A stretch of DNA of 25,428 bases from Deferribacteraceae bacterium. GTDB lineage: Bacteria; Chrysiogenota; Deferribacteres; Deferribacterales; JAISNW01. The notes under the pieces are model-generated. The model had not been told where the DNA came from. It saw nothing but the letters and a program-made list of their open reading frames with translations, and made no database searches. A program made the translations under genes and the position numbers. Below are positions 14,621 to 23,473 of this stretch, piece after piece; the stretch's first letter is position 1; each line of letters opens with the position of its first letter. Location of the stretch: NCBI GenBank assembly GCA_031285415.1, contig JAITWF010000048.1, positions 1-25,428 on the forward strand. Direction: 5' to 3'.

Positions 14621-15087
14621 CCCCATACGCCTACGCTCTCAAGCTCCTCACTCGTCGCAACTATTTTGAGGCGGAGCTAAAGAGTGTGCTACTTGAGAAG
14701 TTCCCCGATGAGGATCCCGAAGGGGCGATAGCCTCTCTGAAAGAGTCGAGATATATCGATGATGATCGAGTTTTGCGTAGCTTTATTCGCTGGCAGATCG
14801 ACTCTGGGCATGGGCAGCACTATATCAGAGAGAAGTTGCGGATGAAGGGCGTTACAGCCTCGATTCAACAGATTACGACTATCGCTATCGAGGAGGAGCT
14901 TTCTATCGACGATGTCATTAGAAGGCTCGCTCTGAAGTATATAAAAGGTAAGAGAAAACTGGCTCCGTCGGCACTGACTCGCTCCTGCATGAACTATTTG
15001 GCAGCTAGAGGGTTTGAGTTTGCCGCAAGCTTAAAAATAATTAAAGAGGTTACGGAAGATGAAAGTGATTTTTTTGAAGGATGTTGA
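14617..15087 (+). CDS. recX: RecX family regulatory protein
   Basis: RecX caps and inhibits RecA filaments. The 156-residue product shows RecX three-helix repeats: YALKLLTRRNYFEAELKSVL, then SRYIDDDRVLRSFIRWQID, HYIREKLRMKGV and a C-terminal CMNYLAARGFEFAASLKII. ATG 14617 overlaps the recA stop in an ATGA, so it is likely translated by re-initiation, as in other recA-recX pairs. The end overlaps rplI by 29 nt. The family is weakly conserved, so position after recA is an important part of the call. Confidence 0.88.
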   Translation: MTPYAYALKLLTRRNYFEAELKSVLLEKFPDEDPEGAIASLKESRYIDDDRVLRSFIRWQIDSGHGQHYIREKLRMKGVTASIQQITTIAIEEELSIDDVIRRLALKYIKGKRKLAPSALTRSCMNYLAARGFEFAASLKIIKEVTEDESDFFEGC

Positions 15088-15508
15088 GAACGTAGCACAC
15101 GAAGGCGATGTGAAAGATGTTAAAGATGGCTACGCACGCAACTTTCTCTTTAAAGAGCGCATAGCTGTAGAGGCTACGCCAGCCAATAAAAAACTCCTTG
15201 AAAAGAAGTTGAAGGAGATCGCCGATCGTGAGCAGAACCGTGTATCGGGCGCAACAAAGACCGCAGAGGAGATCAAGAAGGTCGTTATCACTCTGACTAA
15301 GAAAGCTGGCGAAACTGGCAAACTGTACGGCGCAATCACCTCACAGGAGCTTGTAGAGGCTCTGAAAGAGAAGGGCGTTGAGATCGAAACAAAACAGCTT
15401 GAGCTGAAAACACCGCTGAAAGATACTGGCACACACGAGATTCGTGTACACCTTTATAAGGATATTCGCAGCACCTTTAAGGTGATTGTAAATGCAGAAG
15501 CCGAGTAA
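15059..15508 (+). CDS. rplI: 50S ribosomal protein L9
   Basis: L9 is a two-domain protein of the large subunit joined by a long helix. The 149 residues fit exactly. The N-terminal domain is MKVIFLKDVENVAHEGDV ... GYARNFLF, followed by the long charged helix (about 45-75) and the C-terminal domain ending HLYKDIRSTFKVIV. The start lies inside the end of recX (29-nt overlap), with GGA 3-5 nt upstream and GAGG further up. It overlaps dnaB by 17 nt; rplI-dnaB is a common bacterial pair. Confidence 0.96.
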   Translation: MKVIFLKDVENVAHEGDVKDVKDGYARNFLFKERIAVEATPANKKLLEKKLKEIADREQNRVSGATKTAEEIKKVVITLTKKAGETGKLYGAITSQELVEALKEKGVEIETKQLELKTPLKDTGTHEIRVHLYKDIRSTFKVIVNAEAE

Positions 15509-16862
15509 GGACACGAAGTTTACCAATAAGATTCCACCTCACAGTGCGGAGATGGAGCAGTGCGTTTTAGCGTGCCTTATGATCGAGGCACGCACCTTTG
15601 AACGGATTATCGGCGTCCTTAAGCAGGAGGACTTCTATAATCACAACAATAAGGTGATCTTTGAAACTATCAGTAAGTTGTACGACGCAGAAGAGCCGTA
15701 CGACCTGCTGATGGTGTACTCTAGCTTGCAAGCCTCCAAGAAGATCGAGCAGGCTGGCGGCTTTGAGTATCTCACAAGCCTCACCGATATAATTCCAAAT
15801 GCCTCCAATATAATCTACTACGCCAATCAGGTGCGTCGAATGGCGCAGCTTCGCAATCTTATCAGCACCGCTACGAGTATTCATGAGGTTGCGTACGAGT
15901 TTGCAAGCGATACATCGCTAGACGCAGCTACCGCACTAGATCAGTGCGGACAGATGATCTTCGAGCTGGCAAACGATACCTCCAGTAAAGATCCGAAGCC
16001 GCTATCATCCCTTGTTCCATCGGTATATGAGGAGCTAGAGAAGCTCTATAATCGTGATGAGGAGATGACAGGGATCACCTCTGGATTTATCGATCTCGAT
16101 AAGATGACAAACGGTTTGCAGCCGTCGGCGTTGATTATCATTGCAGGTCGTCCAGCGATGGGTAAAACCTCCTTTGCCCTGAACGTTGCGCAGAATGCCG
16201 CCGTTATGGCGAATAAGACCGTTGCGGTGTTCTCCCTTGAGATGTCCTCCTCGCAGCTTATTCAGCGTATGATCTCGTACGAGGCGGAGATACCTGGAAA
16301 GCGCTTGCAGAACGGTAGATTTGAAGGGGACGACTGGCCACGCCTTGCTGAGGCGAGCAACACCCTCACGAACATGAAGATCTTTATCGACGATACCTCC
16401 TCTATCCCAGTTATGGAGATTCGGGCGAAGTGCCGACGGATGAAGGCGAATAAAGAGCATGGGCTAGACCTTGTGGTGATCGACTATCTACAGCTGATGG
16501 AGAACAAGCGGATCGAAAATCGTGAGCAGCAGATCTCTGATATCTCACGAAATTTGAAAGGTTTAGCGAAGGAGCTGAATGTGCCTGTGATAGCACTTTC
16601 ACAGCTGAATAGATCGGTGGAGACTCGCTCGGATAAACGCCCTATGCCGTCGGACTTGAGGGAATCGGGGGCGATCGAGCAGGATGCCGACCTGATTATG
16701 TTTATCTACCGTGATGAGGTTTATAATAAAGATACTGCGGACAAAGGGGTTGCAGAGATTATCGTCGGCAAGAATAGAAATGGCCCTACTGGCACTGTGC
16801 GGCTAGGATTCCAGAACGAACTCACAAAGTTTAGAAATCTGGATCGGATGCAGTATAACTAA
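15492..16862 (+). CDS. dnaB: replicative DNA helicase DnaB
   Basis: DnaB is the hexameric helicase that unwinds DNA at the replication fork. The 456 residues contain the N-terminal primase-contacting domain (about 15-115, PPHSAEMEQCVLACLMIEA), a linker, and a RecA-like ATPase core. Walker A is GRPAMGKTS (219-227), Walker B is LVVIDYLQLM, followed by ALSQLNRSVETR, SDLRESGAIEQDADLIMFIYRD and the C-terminal arginine-finger region IIVGKNRNGPTG. No intein is present. It is the last gene of the long rightward unit and is followed at once by a strong terminator. Confidence 0.97.
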   Translation: MQKPSKDTKFTNKIPPHSAEMEQCVLACLMIEARTFERIIGVLKQEDFYNHNNKVIFETISKLYDAEEPYDLLMVYSSLQASKKIEQAGGFEYLTSLTDIIPNASNIIYYANQVRRMAQLRNLISTATSIHEVAYEFASDTSLDAATALDQCGQMIFELANDTSSKDPKPLSSLVPSVYEELEKLYNRDEEMTGITSGFIDLDKMTNGLQPSALIIIAGRPAMGKTSFALNVAQNAAVMANKTVAVFSLEMSSSQLIQRMISYEAEIPGKRLQNGRFEGDDWPRLAEASNTLTNMKIFIDDTSSIPVMEIRAKCRRMKANKEHGLDLVVIDYLQLMENKRIENREQQISDISRNLKGLAKELNVPVIALSQLNRSVETRSDKRPMPSDLRESGAIEQDADLIMFIYRDEVYNKDTADKGVAEIIVGKNRNGPTGTVRLGFQNELTKFRNLDRMQYN

Positions 16863-16863
16863 T

Positions 16864-16894
16864 AAATTCCCCTTCGCTGGCGAAGGGGAATTTT
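16864..16894 (+). terminator. intrinsic terminator closing the rpmH-dnaB gene run
   Basis: A perfect 13-bp stem, AAATTCCCCTTCG (16864-16876) with CGAAGGGGAATTT (16881-16893), is closed by CTGG. The T run (16891-16894) merges with the stem. It begins 2 nt after the dnaB stop and is nearly symmetric, so it may work in both directions. Confidence 0.85.
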
Positions 16895-16914
16895 AAGGCG
16901 AATAAGAATTAATA

Positions 16915-18084
16915 ATGTTTAACACCATCATAATTGGTGCAGGTGCGGCAGGGCTTATGGCTGGCGCACATTCGCACGGTAGCACACTTATATTAGAACA
17001 CTCTGGCGTTATCGCTCGCAAACTGCGAGTGACTGGCGGCGGAGCGTGCAACTTCTCCAATCTGAACGTATCCCCCGATAAATATCAATCAGAGAATATA
17101 AATTTCTGCCGCTCTGCCCTTGCTGGGTATAGTACATCTGACTTTCTAGAGCTGATGAAACGATACAAGTTAGCGTGGGAGGAGCGAGAAAATGGTGAAC
17201 TATTCGCATTCTCTGCCCCTGCCATAGCCGATATGCTGATCTCGGAGTGCCGCAGCAATGGCACCGCTATCAAAACAAATATAACTATCAAAAGTATCGA
17301 TAAAGATGATGATCTCTTCACCGTAACCACTGAAACTGGCGTATTTCAAGGCGAAAATCTGATAATCGCTACAGGTGGTAAGAGTATCCCTAAGCTTGGA
17401 GCGACGGAGTTTGGTATGCGTATTGCAAAGCAGTTTGGGCATACGCTCGTACACGCTCGCCCAGCCCTCACAAGTATCACTCTACCAGGTGGTTTCTGTG
17501 CGGAGCTTGCAGGGATAACGCTGATGGTGGATGTTACACTTAAAAGGACTACTATCCGCCGCAACCTCCTATTTACTCATCATGGGCTGACGGGCCCTGC
17601 GGCGTTCTGGATCTCTTTATACGCTCAAGATATGCACGATATATCGATAGATCTCGCCCCTAATAATAGAGAGGATATTGTACACCTTGCCGCTGGGGGT
17701 AGGAGTATCTTAAATGCTACCTCATTGGTTGTACCTAAGGCGTTGGCACGTGTAATCCTCGACGACCTAGAGATTAATAGCGACGATAAAGTTGCAACCG
17801 CTACGAAGGAGACTCGCAAGGCGATACACGATATGATTCATAGCTTCCGTATCCCACAGGGGGCAAAGGCTGATGGCTTTGACAAGGCGGAGGTGACGGC
17901 TGGTGGGGTATCTACAAAAGATATAAACTCCTCCACGATGGAGTCGAAGCTTGTGAAGGGGCTCTACTTTGTGGGAGAGGTGTTAGACATGACTGGGCAG
18001 CTTGGGGGATATAACCTGCACTGGGCGTGGGCTAGTGGGGTTAAAGCGGCAGAATCGATTAATCAATATTCCACCACTCTTTAA
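16915..18084 (+). CDS. YhiN/HI0933-family FAD-dependent oxidoreductase
   Basis: The 389-residue flavoprotein has an N-terminal FAD-binding Rossmann motif (IIIGAGAAGLMAG). Next is the family signature RKLRVTGGGACNFSN (about 35-50), then a second glycine motif LIIATGGKSIPKLGATEFG. The C-terminal FAD-closing segment is GLYFVGEVLDMTGQLGGYN followed by LHWAWASG. LLFTHHGLTGPAAF is typical of HI0933-like proteins. The reaction of this family is not established. The ribosome site is weak. It follows the dnaB terminator by about 20 nt, so it needs its own promoter or read-through. Its last 26 bp overlap the end of the leftward operon. Confidence 0.9.
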   Translation: MFNTIIIGAGAAGLMAGAHSHGSTLILEHSGVIARKLRVTGGGACNFSNLNVSPDKYQSENINFCRSALAGYSTSDFLELMKRYKLAWEERENGELFAFSAPAIADMLISECRSNGTAIKTNITIKSIDKDDDLFTVTTETGVFQGENLIIATGGKSIPKLGATEFGMRIAKQFGHTLVHARPALTSITLPGGFCAELAGITLMVDVTLKRTTIRRNLLFTHHGLTGPAAFWISLYAQDMHDISIDLAPNNREDIVHLAAGGRSILNATSLVVPKALARVILDDLEINSDDKVATATKETRKAIHDMIHSFRIPQGAKADGFDKAEVTAGGVSTKDINSSTMESKLVKGLYFVGEVLDMTGQLGGYNLHWAWASGVKAAESINQYSTTL

Positions 18085-19144
18085 ATCTATAACTATCCTG
18101 CCATAGCGGCACAACCTCGCCGATTAGTGGGCGCATAATCGTCATATTATCAGGCACAGGCAGCTTTGCCAATTCGATCATCGGTGCATTCCACGTATGA
18201 AATGAGATCTTAAACTTCGAGTTATGCACTGGCATAAGGTATCGGGCGTTCAGATCGGTTGCTGCCGCAAGGGTATCTTCTGGCATCATATGATGATCTC
18301 TCCACCGCTCGTTATACTGGCCATTCTCTAGAAATGCTAGGTCTATCGTGCCAAACCGTTTGCCGATACTCTTGAAGTGCTGTCCGTAGCCTGAATCGCC
18401 GCCGAAGTAGATCTTGCGCCCTGCTATCTCTAGGAGGAACGACGCCCAGAGCGTTGTATTGCGATCGTTTGTGCTGCGCATAGAGAAGTGTCTCGCTGTG
18501 AGGCAATATATCTTAACTCCATCATCTAGTGGAAAACTCTCCTCCCAATCAAGCTCTACGATCTTATCAGCTGGGTATCCCCAATCGACGAGGTACTTCC
18601 CAACGCCTAGTGGGCAGATAACTAGCCCTACTTGGTCTCTTATCGCCTTTAATGTAGATTTAGCTGCATGATCGTAATGATTGTGAGTTACTATCAGATA
18701 ATCTATCGTAGGGATGTCGCTAGGTTTATAGATATCGCTCCCTTTGAAGGGGCTATTTATAAAGGGGATCGGCGAGCCGTCCTCGTTTATTATAGGGTCG
18801 ACCAGAAATCGCTTGCCGCCACTTTGCACCATATAAGAGGAGTGTCCGAACCATACAAAGAGTTCGTCGTTTATATCGAGCGATTTTAGGTCGGTTTTGA
18901 TTGTGGGTAGTGGTGTTGAGGGCTTCCCCTCTGATGATAGCATACGAAAGATAAAGGGGAACATCTTGAGCATGCCGATATTGGACTTGCTAGCGACCTC
19001 TTCGCTCGGTTCACGGTTCACCACCTGCCCATCCTTAAAGTTTGGAGAGGCAAGAATTCGTTCTTCGTTCAACTCCTTCCCTCCACAGGCGGATATCAGT
19101 AGAGCGAGCAGTAAGCAGGCGATCAACACTCCTCTACGAACCAT
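18059..19144 (-). CDS. metallo-beta-lactamase-fold hydrolase, lipoprotein (NAPE-PLD/UlaG-like)
   Basis: The 361-residue protein starts with a lipoprotein signal peptide (lipobox LISAC, Cys20), so it is probably membrane-anchored in the periplasm. The metallo-beta-lactamase core is intact: FGHSSYMVQ, the metal motif THNHYDH (His154, His156, Asp158, His159), His219, FGGDSGYG (Asp250) and MPVHNSKF (His307). The layout is like that of NAPE-PLD/RomA/UlaG relatives, which hydrolyse phosphodiester or lactone bonds; the substrate here is unknown. It is the last gene of the leftward polyphosphate operon. Its start overlaps the histidine phosphatase by 22 nt, and its end overlaps the YhiN gene by 26 bp. 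Confidence 0.88.
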   Translation of the reverse strand: MVRRGVLIACLLLALLISACGGKELNEERILASPNFKDGQVVNREPSEEVASKSNIGMLKMFPFIFRMLSSEGKPSTPLPTIKTDLKSLDINDELFVWFGHSSYMVQSGGKRFLVDPIINEDGSPIPFINSPFKGSDIYKPSDIPTIDYLIVTHNHYDHAAKSTLKAIRDQVGLVICPLGVGKYLVDWGYPADKIVELDWEESFPLDDGVKIYCLTARHFSMRSTNDRNTTLWASFLLEIAGRKIYFGGDSGYGQHFKSIGKRFGTIDLAFLENGQYNERWRDHHMMPEDTLAAATDLNARYLMPVHNSKFKISFHTWNAPMIELAKLPVPDNMTIMRPLIGEVVPLWQDSYRFKEWWNID

Positions 19145-19659
19145 TCGTCATCTTCCTGATAGAATCTATATGGCCATGCATTTCGCACAGGCCTCTTTTC
19201 GATCTTGATATTGAGGCAGTCGCACAACGCTCTGAAGGTGCCAGAGTGCGCCACGATAAATAGCGGTGTGCTGAAATCTAATTTAGCAAGCGTTGCCCTC
19301 GTACGCTCGATATACTCATCCCACAGCTCCACGCCCATCTCGGTGAACGAATATCGGTCTAGATTATCTTTTGGGGTATTTTCAAGCCTCCCCCAGTTGC
19401 GCTCCTCTAGACCATCGGTAAGTATAGGCTGAATCGCTGTCTGGGCGAGCATAAGCGTTGCCGTCTTGTAGGCACGATCTAATCTGCTACAAACAGTGCG
19501 AGATATGGGGAGACCCTTTACAAAATCTGCCGCAAGCTGTGCCTGATTAATGCCATTCTGATTCAATGGCATGTCAACACTGCCTGTTACAAGCCCCTGC
19601 ACATTATTATCGGTCTCCCCATGTCGGGCGAAGTAAAACTCTTTGCAGTTTAGCTGCAT
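19123..19659 (-). CDS. histidine phosphatase family protein (phosphoglycerate-mutase-like)
   Basis: The 178 residues belong to branch 1 of the histidine phosphatases. FARHGETDNN carries the phosphohistidine His13 with Arg12. Arg62 follows in the SRLDRAYKTA helix, then the acid residue in LEERNWG (Glu85) and the second histidine His138 in FIVAHSGTFRAL. There is no signal peptide, so it acts in the cytoplasm. Family members act on sugar phosphates, alpha-ribazole phosphate, phosphoproteins and more; the sequence does not say which. Its place among ppk and ppx genes suggests phosphate metabolism. The next gene upstream ends 1 nt before its ATG. Confidence 0.88.
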   Translation of the reverse strand: MQLNCKEFYFARHGETDNNVQGLVTGSVDMPLNQNGINQAQLAADFVKGLPISRTVCSRLDRAYKTATLMLAQTAIQPILTDGLEERNWGRLENTPKDNLDRYSFTEMGVELWDEYIERTRATLAKLDFSTPLFIVAHSGTFRALCDCLNIKIEKRPVRNAWPYRFYQEDDEWFVEEC

Positions 19660-19660
19660 A

Positions 19661-19963
19661 CTACTTTTTAGCTGGATAGATATCTACCTCTTTAGCGGTG
19701 TTTACGTTATTGCCAGCGAGATACTCGATCTTGACCCATGTGCCGATCGCTAGATCTGTAAATGTTGGTTTCCCTTTCTGCTTCTTAAAATCTATATCTG
19801 TGGAGGGTACGATCGCAAAAACGAGGGCAGCATTATCTGGCGTGGTAACGGTGATCTGCTGTTTTGCTGCGTCCACCGCTGTTATAGAGCCAGCGATCTT
19901 AAGATCATCTTTTGCGATAGCCACAGTTGCTACTAGAACCAATAGAAATGTTAAAATCTTCAT
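19661..19963 (-). CDS. small exported protein, DUF5666-like
   Basis: The 100-residue product has a clear signal peptide (about 1-17, cut after AIA). The short beta-rich domain reads IAGSITAVDAAKQQITVTT, then FTDLAIGTWVKIEYL. This pattern (a Gly-x-Ile start, Asp, a second Thr-rich strand, then the Gly-Thr/Val-Lys-Val/Ile strand) resembles DUF5666/OB-like periplasmic proteins of unknown function. The start ATG overlaps the ppk stop by 4 nt (ATGA), so expression is coupled to polyphosphate kinase. No catalytic residues are evident. Confidence 0.75.
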   Translation of the reverse strand: MKILTFLLVLVATVAIAKDDLKIAGSITAVDAAKQQITVTTPDNAALVFAIVPSTDIDFKKQKGKPTFTDLAIGTWVKIEYLAGNNVNTAKEVDIYPAKK

Positions 19964-21969
19964 ATCTCACACTCCAAAAAATATCTCTGCGAATGGATCT
20001 CCTCTTCACCGTTCATTGGCAGTAGCTTCGTATACTTATCGTCGTGCATCTCCCACGCTTTCTTGTTGTCCGCAAGCGACACATCGAGGAAATGTTTGAG
20101 CGAAGCTTTCATATCGCTATCTGTGACCTCCACCATCAGCTCGACACGTCCATTAAGGTTTCGAGGCATCATATCCGCCGACGTAATACAATATATACCT
20201 GCTCCACCATGTTTGCAATATAGAATACGAGCGTGTTCGAGGAACCTGCCGATGATACTTCTGACGTGAATATTTTCACTCAACCCCTTGATTCCAGGTT
20301 TCAGTCCACAGATTCCACGTATGATAAGGCTCACCTTCACCCCTGCCTGTGAGGCTTCGTAGAATTTATTGATAATCTCCTCATCTATCAATGAGTTTGC
20401 CTTCATTATGATCTCGGCGGACTCCCCTCTCTTGGCGAAGGAGATCTCCTGATCTATCATCGCTATAATAGAGCTACGTAGCGAGAAGGGGGCGACACGC
20501 ATGACAGACCACCGCTCCTCCTCTGTAAACCCCATTAGGTAGTTGAATAGCTGTGTAGCGTCTCTCCCCATGCTGTCGTCGGCTGTGATCAGGTCGACAT
20601 CGGTATAGACGGTTGCGGTGTTCTCATTATAGTTGCCAGTAGCGATATGGGTGTATCGCACGATCTTATCTGCCTCTCGGCGCACGATAAGCATGCATTT
20701 GGCGTGAATCTTTAGTCCGACGATTCCGTATGTAACGATACAGCCTGCCTCTTCGAGGTTTTTTGCCCATTCTATATTGCGCTCTTCGTCGAATCTAGCC
20801 TTTAGCTCTACCACTACGCTCACCTGCTTCCCTCGGCGAGCCGCCTCTAGGAGCGACGCAAGTATGCGAGAGTTCTTGTTGGCACGGTATAGCGTCATTT
20901 TGATCGCAAGCACGTTATCATCCTTTGCCGCCTTTGCAATCAGATCTGTCACGACGCTAAAGGAGCTATATGGACGGAAGAAGTATAGGGGCTTCTCCTT
21001 GATCAGGTCGAATATATCGGCGCCTCCCTCAAGCCGTTTGAGTGGGCGAGGCTTGAATGGAGGGAACATCAGCGACTCCTTCAGCTCTGAAAGTCCAAAG
21101 AGGAAAGTTAAGTCGATAGTACCGTTCACAAAATCCACCTGAGTACGGGTGAACCCAACCATCCGTTGTAGAAACTCTAGCGAGCTTTCGGCGATATCGC
21201 CACTCACCTCTACACGGTTTACATCCCCCTTCTTTCGCTGTGAAAGCGATCTTTGCATAGAGCGAAGGAGATCCTCGGATGAGGCTGTGGTTAGCTCTAG
21301 ATCTGCGTCTCTAGTCACCCTAAAGAGACCGACACGGTTTATATCGTACCCCTTCAAGAGCATATGGAGATGTTTCTTTATGATCTCCTCTACCGTGAAT
21401 ATATAGACCTTCTTCCCCTTGCGCACCTTGTACGCTCGGCGAAGCGTCTCGGGGATCATGATAAGGCTTGTATACGGTTTATTATTGCGTGTCAGCTCGA
21501 CGATTATGCACATTCTGCGAGAGTAGATGAATGGGAATGGGTGCGATGGATCAACCGTTACAGGCGAGATCACAGGCATTATCTCATCGAGAAAGATCGA
21601 CTCTAGAATATCGTCGAAGTGCCTGTCAGATAGATCGGGGAAGTAGATCTGCTCCCTCTCTAGCTCAACCTTTAGCTGTCTAAAGATATCCTGCTGTAGA
21701 TCGTTTAGCCTACGAGAGCGAGAGGCAATATCGTTGATCAACGCTCGTGGGGTAAGCCCTGACTGATCTGGACGCTCATCCCCTGCGCTAAGTTGCTCGT
21801 ATACGCCAGAGACTCGCACCATAAAGAATTCATCTAGATTAGACGAATATATGGCGGCAAACTTCACGCGCTCTAATAGCGGATTAGAGGGGTCTGCTGC
21901 CTCCATAAGCACTCGTTCATTAAAGCTTAACCAGCTAAGCTCTCTGTTGTTCATGCGGTTTTTAATCAT
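19960..21969 (-). CDS. ppk1: polyphosphate kinase 1
   Basis: Ppk1 reversibly polymerises the gamma-phosphate of ATP into polyphosphate at the inner membrane. The 669 residues follow the family order: N domain (NNRELSWLSFNERVL), head domain, and two phospholipase-D-like catalytic halves. The autophosphorylated histidine is His422 (VGLKIHAKCML) and the second active-site histidine is His579 (RFLEHARI). Their 157-residue spacing equals that of E. coli His435 and His592. TGNYNENTA and SADMMPRNL are also intact. GAGGA about 7 nt before ATG 21969 supports that start over an ATG five codons later. It overlaps the upstream ppx-like gene by 8 nt. Confidence 0.97.
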   Translation of the reverse strand: MIKNRMNNRELSWLSFNERVLMEAADPSNPLLERVKFAAIYSSNLDEFFMVRVSGVYEQLSAGDERPDQSGLTPRALINDIASRSRRLNDLQQDIFRQLKVELEREQIYFPDLSDRHFDDILESIFLDEIMPVISPVTVDPSHPFPFIYSRRMCIIVELTRNNKPYTSLIMIPETLRRAYKVRKGKKVYIFTVEEIIKKHLHMLLKGYDINRVGLFRVTRDADLELTTASSEDLLRSMQRSLSQRKKGDVNRVEVSGDIAESSLEFLQRMVGFTRTQVDFVNGTIDLTFLFGLSELKESLMFPPFKPRPLKRLEGGADIFDLIKEKPLYFFRPYSSFSVVTDLIAKAAKDDNVLAIKMTLYRANKNSRILASLLEAARRGKQVSVVVELKARFDEERNIEWAKNLEEAGCIVTYGIVGLKIHAKCMLIVRREADKIVRYTHIATGNYNENTATVYTDVDLITADDSMGRDATQLFNYLMGFTEEERWSVMRVAPFSLRSSIIAMIDQEISFAKRGESAEIIMKANSLIDEEIINKFYEASQAGVKVSLIIRGICGLKPGIKGLSENIHVRSIIGRFLEHARILYCKHGGAGIYCITSADMMPRNLNGRVELMVEVTDSDMKASLKHFLDVSLADNKKAWEMHDDKYTKLLPMNGEEEIHSQRYFLECEI

Positions 21970-23473
21970 AACTTATCCTCGCACGTAGCTCGATAGCTGT
22001 GCCAAAAGTTTCAGTAAATAGTAGCTTCTGATGATCAAATGTGTACATCTCGAGGTACGGCTCTCGCTCTGCACGAGCATATACGATAATCTGATCGCTC
22101 ATCTGTATATCGATATCGGTTATATGCCTGTTGTTCCCCATATCTAAAGCCTTTGATATCAGCATAATCCCTGCAAGCTTCCTGATAGTGAGGCGTTCTG
22201 CCGATGTCATAGAGGCGTACTCTTGGGGCTCCTTCTCGTGAAAGGTTTTATTCCCCTCATAGACGACCGCCGCCGCCATCAGTAGCATTTTAGAGTCAAG
22301 TCCTGGTATCTTTAGCGATTTAATGATGTGGTACGAGTTCGTCGCCAGTGCATCGTCGGAGACATACTTCCCTACATCATGAAGGATCACAGACGCCTCA
22401 AGGATCACTCGTGAATCTCTCCCGAGTGAGTGCAGATCGCTAAACTCATCGAAGAATTTGCGAGCAAAGTAGTTCACCCATCTGGCGTGTTTTGTATCGG
22501 CTCGATACTTCTCTGCGATAGAGATCAGTGTATTCTTTATCCGTGAGGAGAGGTGCGTATCTTTAATTCTACCAGAGTAGTAGAGGCTCATCGTGTGTGG
22601 AAAGGTGAGGCGGCTGAATGAAAAGTAGTCGTTCTTGACGATATCCATCAGCTGTAAATATGTGATGATCGTTGGTAGAAGGACGGAGGCCTCATCTTTG
22701 CGCAGTCCTAGCTCCTCGGTTAGCTCCACAAGCGACATCATGCGCACTCGAGCGTAGATCTCCTCGAGCTGCTCACGTGTGATTATATTGCCAGAGGGCT
22801 TGAATAGGCGAAGCATTAAGTTGATCGAGCTTCCAGCCCCAAGTAGGTGGCTGCACTTTATCTCTGGATCTAATGTAGCTACGACCGATACGATCATCTT
22901 GCGCACATACTCCTCGATCGCCTTGTGCCTTTTTATGTGCGATATAGAGCGAAACATCTGTCGCATACGTAGACTGCCGTACGGCAGGGTGCCAGCGTAG
23001 AGTAGCTTGTTTTTAAGCGTTATATTTAGGGTAACGTTGCCGCTTGATACATTTGCGAATACTAGCCCATTCTGCTCTAATGTGCTGAATCCTGGCACGC
23101 TATTGCGCACCCCGACGTACTTTATATATACCTCCTCCGATGGATCAAGCACCTCGAGCTTAATCCCCGAGTGGAGGTGGGTGTAGTCTAGAAAGAAATC
23201 TTGATTGGTCGCCTCTCGTACGCCGCTGGTGCATAGCGCTTTATACTTGTGAATTCCATACTCTTCGAGCTTTAATTTGAAGATCTTCAATATTTCGGTG
23301 GCTTTCTTTACATTTTCAAGCCCGATATAGCCTTGTGTAAAGGTATCGGTACCGATCCGAAGAGGCTTCACGAGATAATCGAGGGAGCGTTCGCTATCGC
23401 CACTGTATTCGCCGATATACATGCGAAAGGCGCTGGCACCCACATTTATAATGCCGATACGTTCGGTTTTCAT
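21962..23473 (-). CDS. degenerate Ppx/GppA-like protein with HD domain (probable pseudophosphatase)
   Basis: The 503 residues align along their whole length with the intact Ppx/GppA encoded just upstream, but the ATPase-fold (ASKHA) phosphate loops are altered. The first loop reads INVGASAFRM (Asn10 for Asp), and the second reads ANVSSGNVTL (Asn141, and SSGNV for GGGST). The Glu-Glu of the catalytic segment is kept (PSEEVYIKY). The C-terminal HD region keeps LHDVGK (His365, Asp366) but has TNSYH where the intact copy has KHSYY. The frame is long and unbroken, so the gene is maintained. It may be a regulatory or substrate-binding partner rather than a hydrolase. It overlaps both neighbours (4 nt and 8 nt). 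Confidence 0.85.
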   Translation of the reverse strand: MKTERIGIINVGASAFRMYIGEYSGDSERSLDYLVKPLRIGTDTFTQGYIGLENVKKATEILKIFKLKLEEYGIHKYKALCTSGVREATNQDFFLDYTHLHSGIKLEVLDPSEEVYIKYVGVRNSVPGFSTLEQNGLVFANVSSGNVTLNITLKNKLLYAGTLPYGSLRMRQMFRSISHIKRHKAIEEYVRKMIVSVVATLDPEIKCSHLLGAGSSINLMLRLFKPSGNIITREQLEEIYARVRMMSLVELTEELGLRKDEASVLLPTIITYLQLMDIVKNDYFSFSRLTFPHTMSLYYSGRIKDTHLSSRIKNTLISIAEKYRADTKHARWVNYFARKFFDEFSDLHSLGRDSRVILEASVILHDVGKYVSDDALATNSYHIIKSLKIPGLDSKMLLMAAAVVYEGNKTFHEKEPQEYASMTSAERLTIRKLAGIMLISKALDMGNNRHITDIDIQMSDQIIVYARAEREPYLEMYTFDHQKLLFTETFGTAIELRARISYD

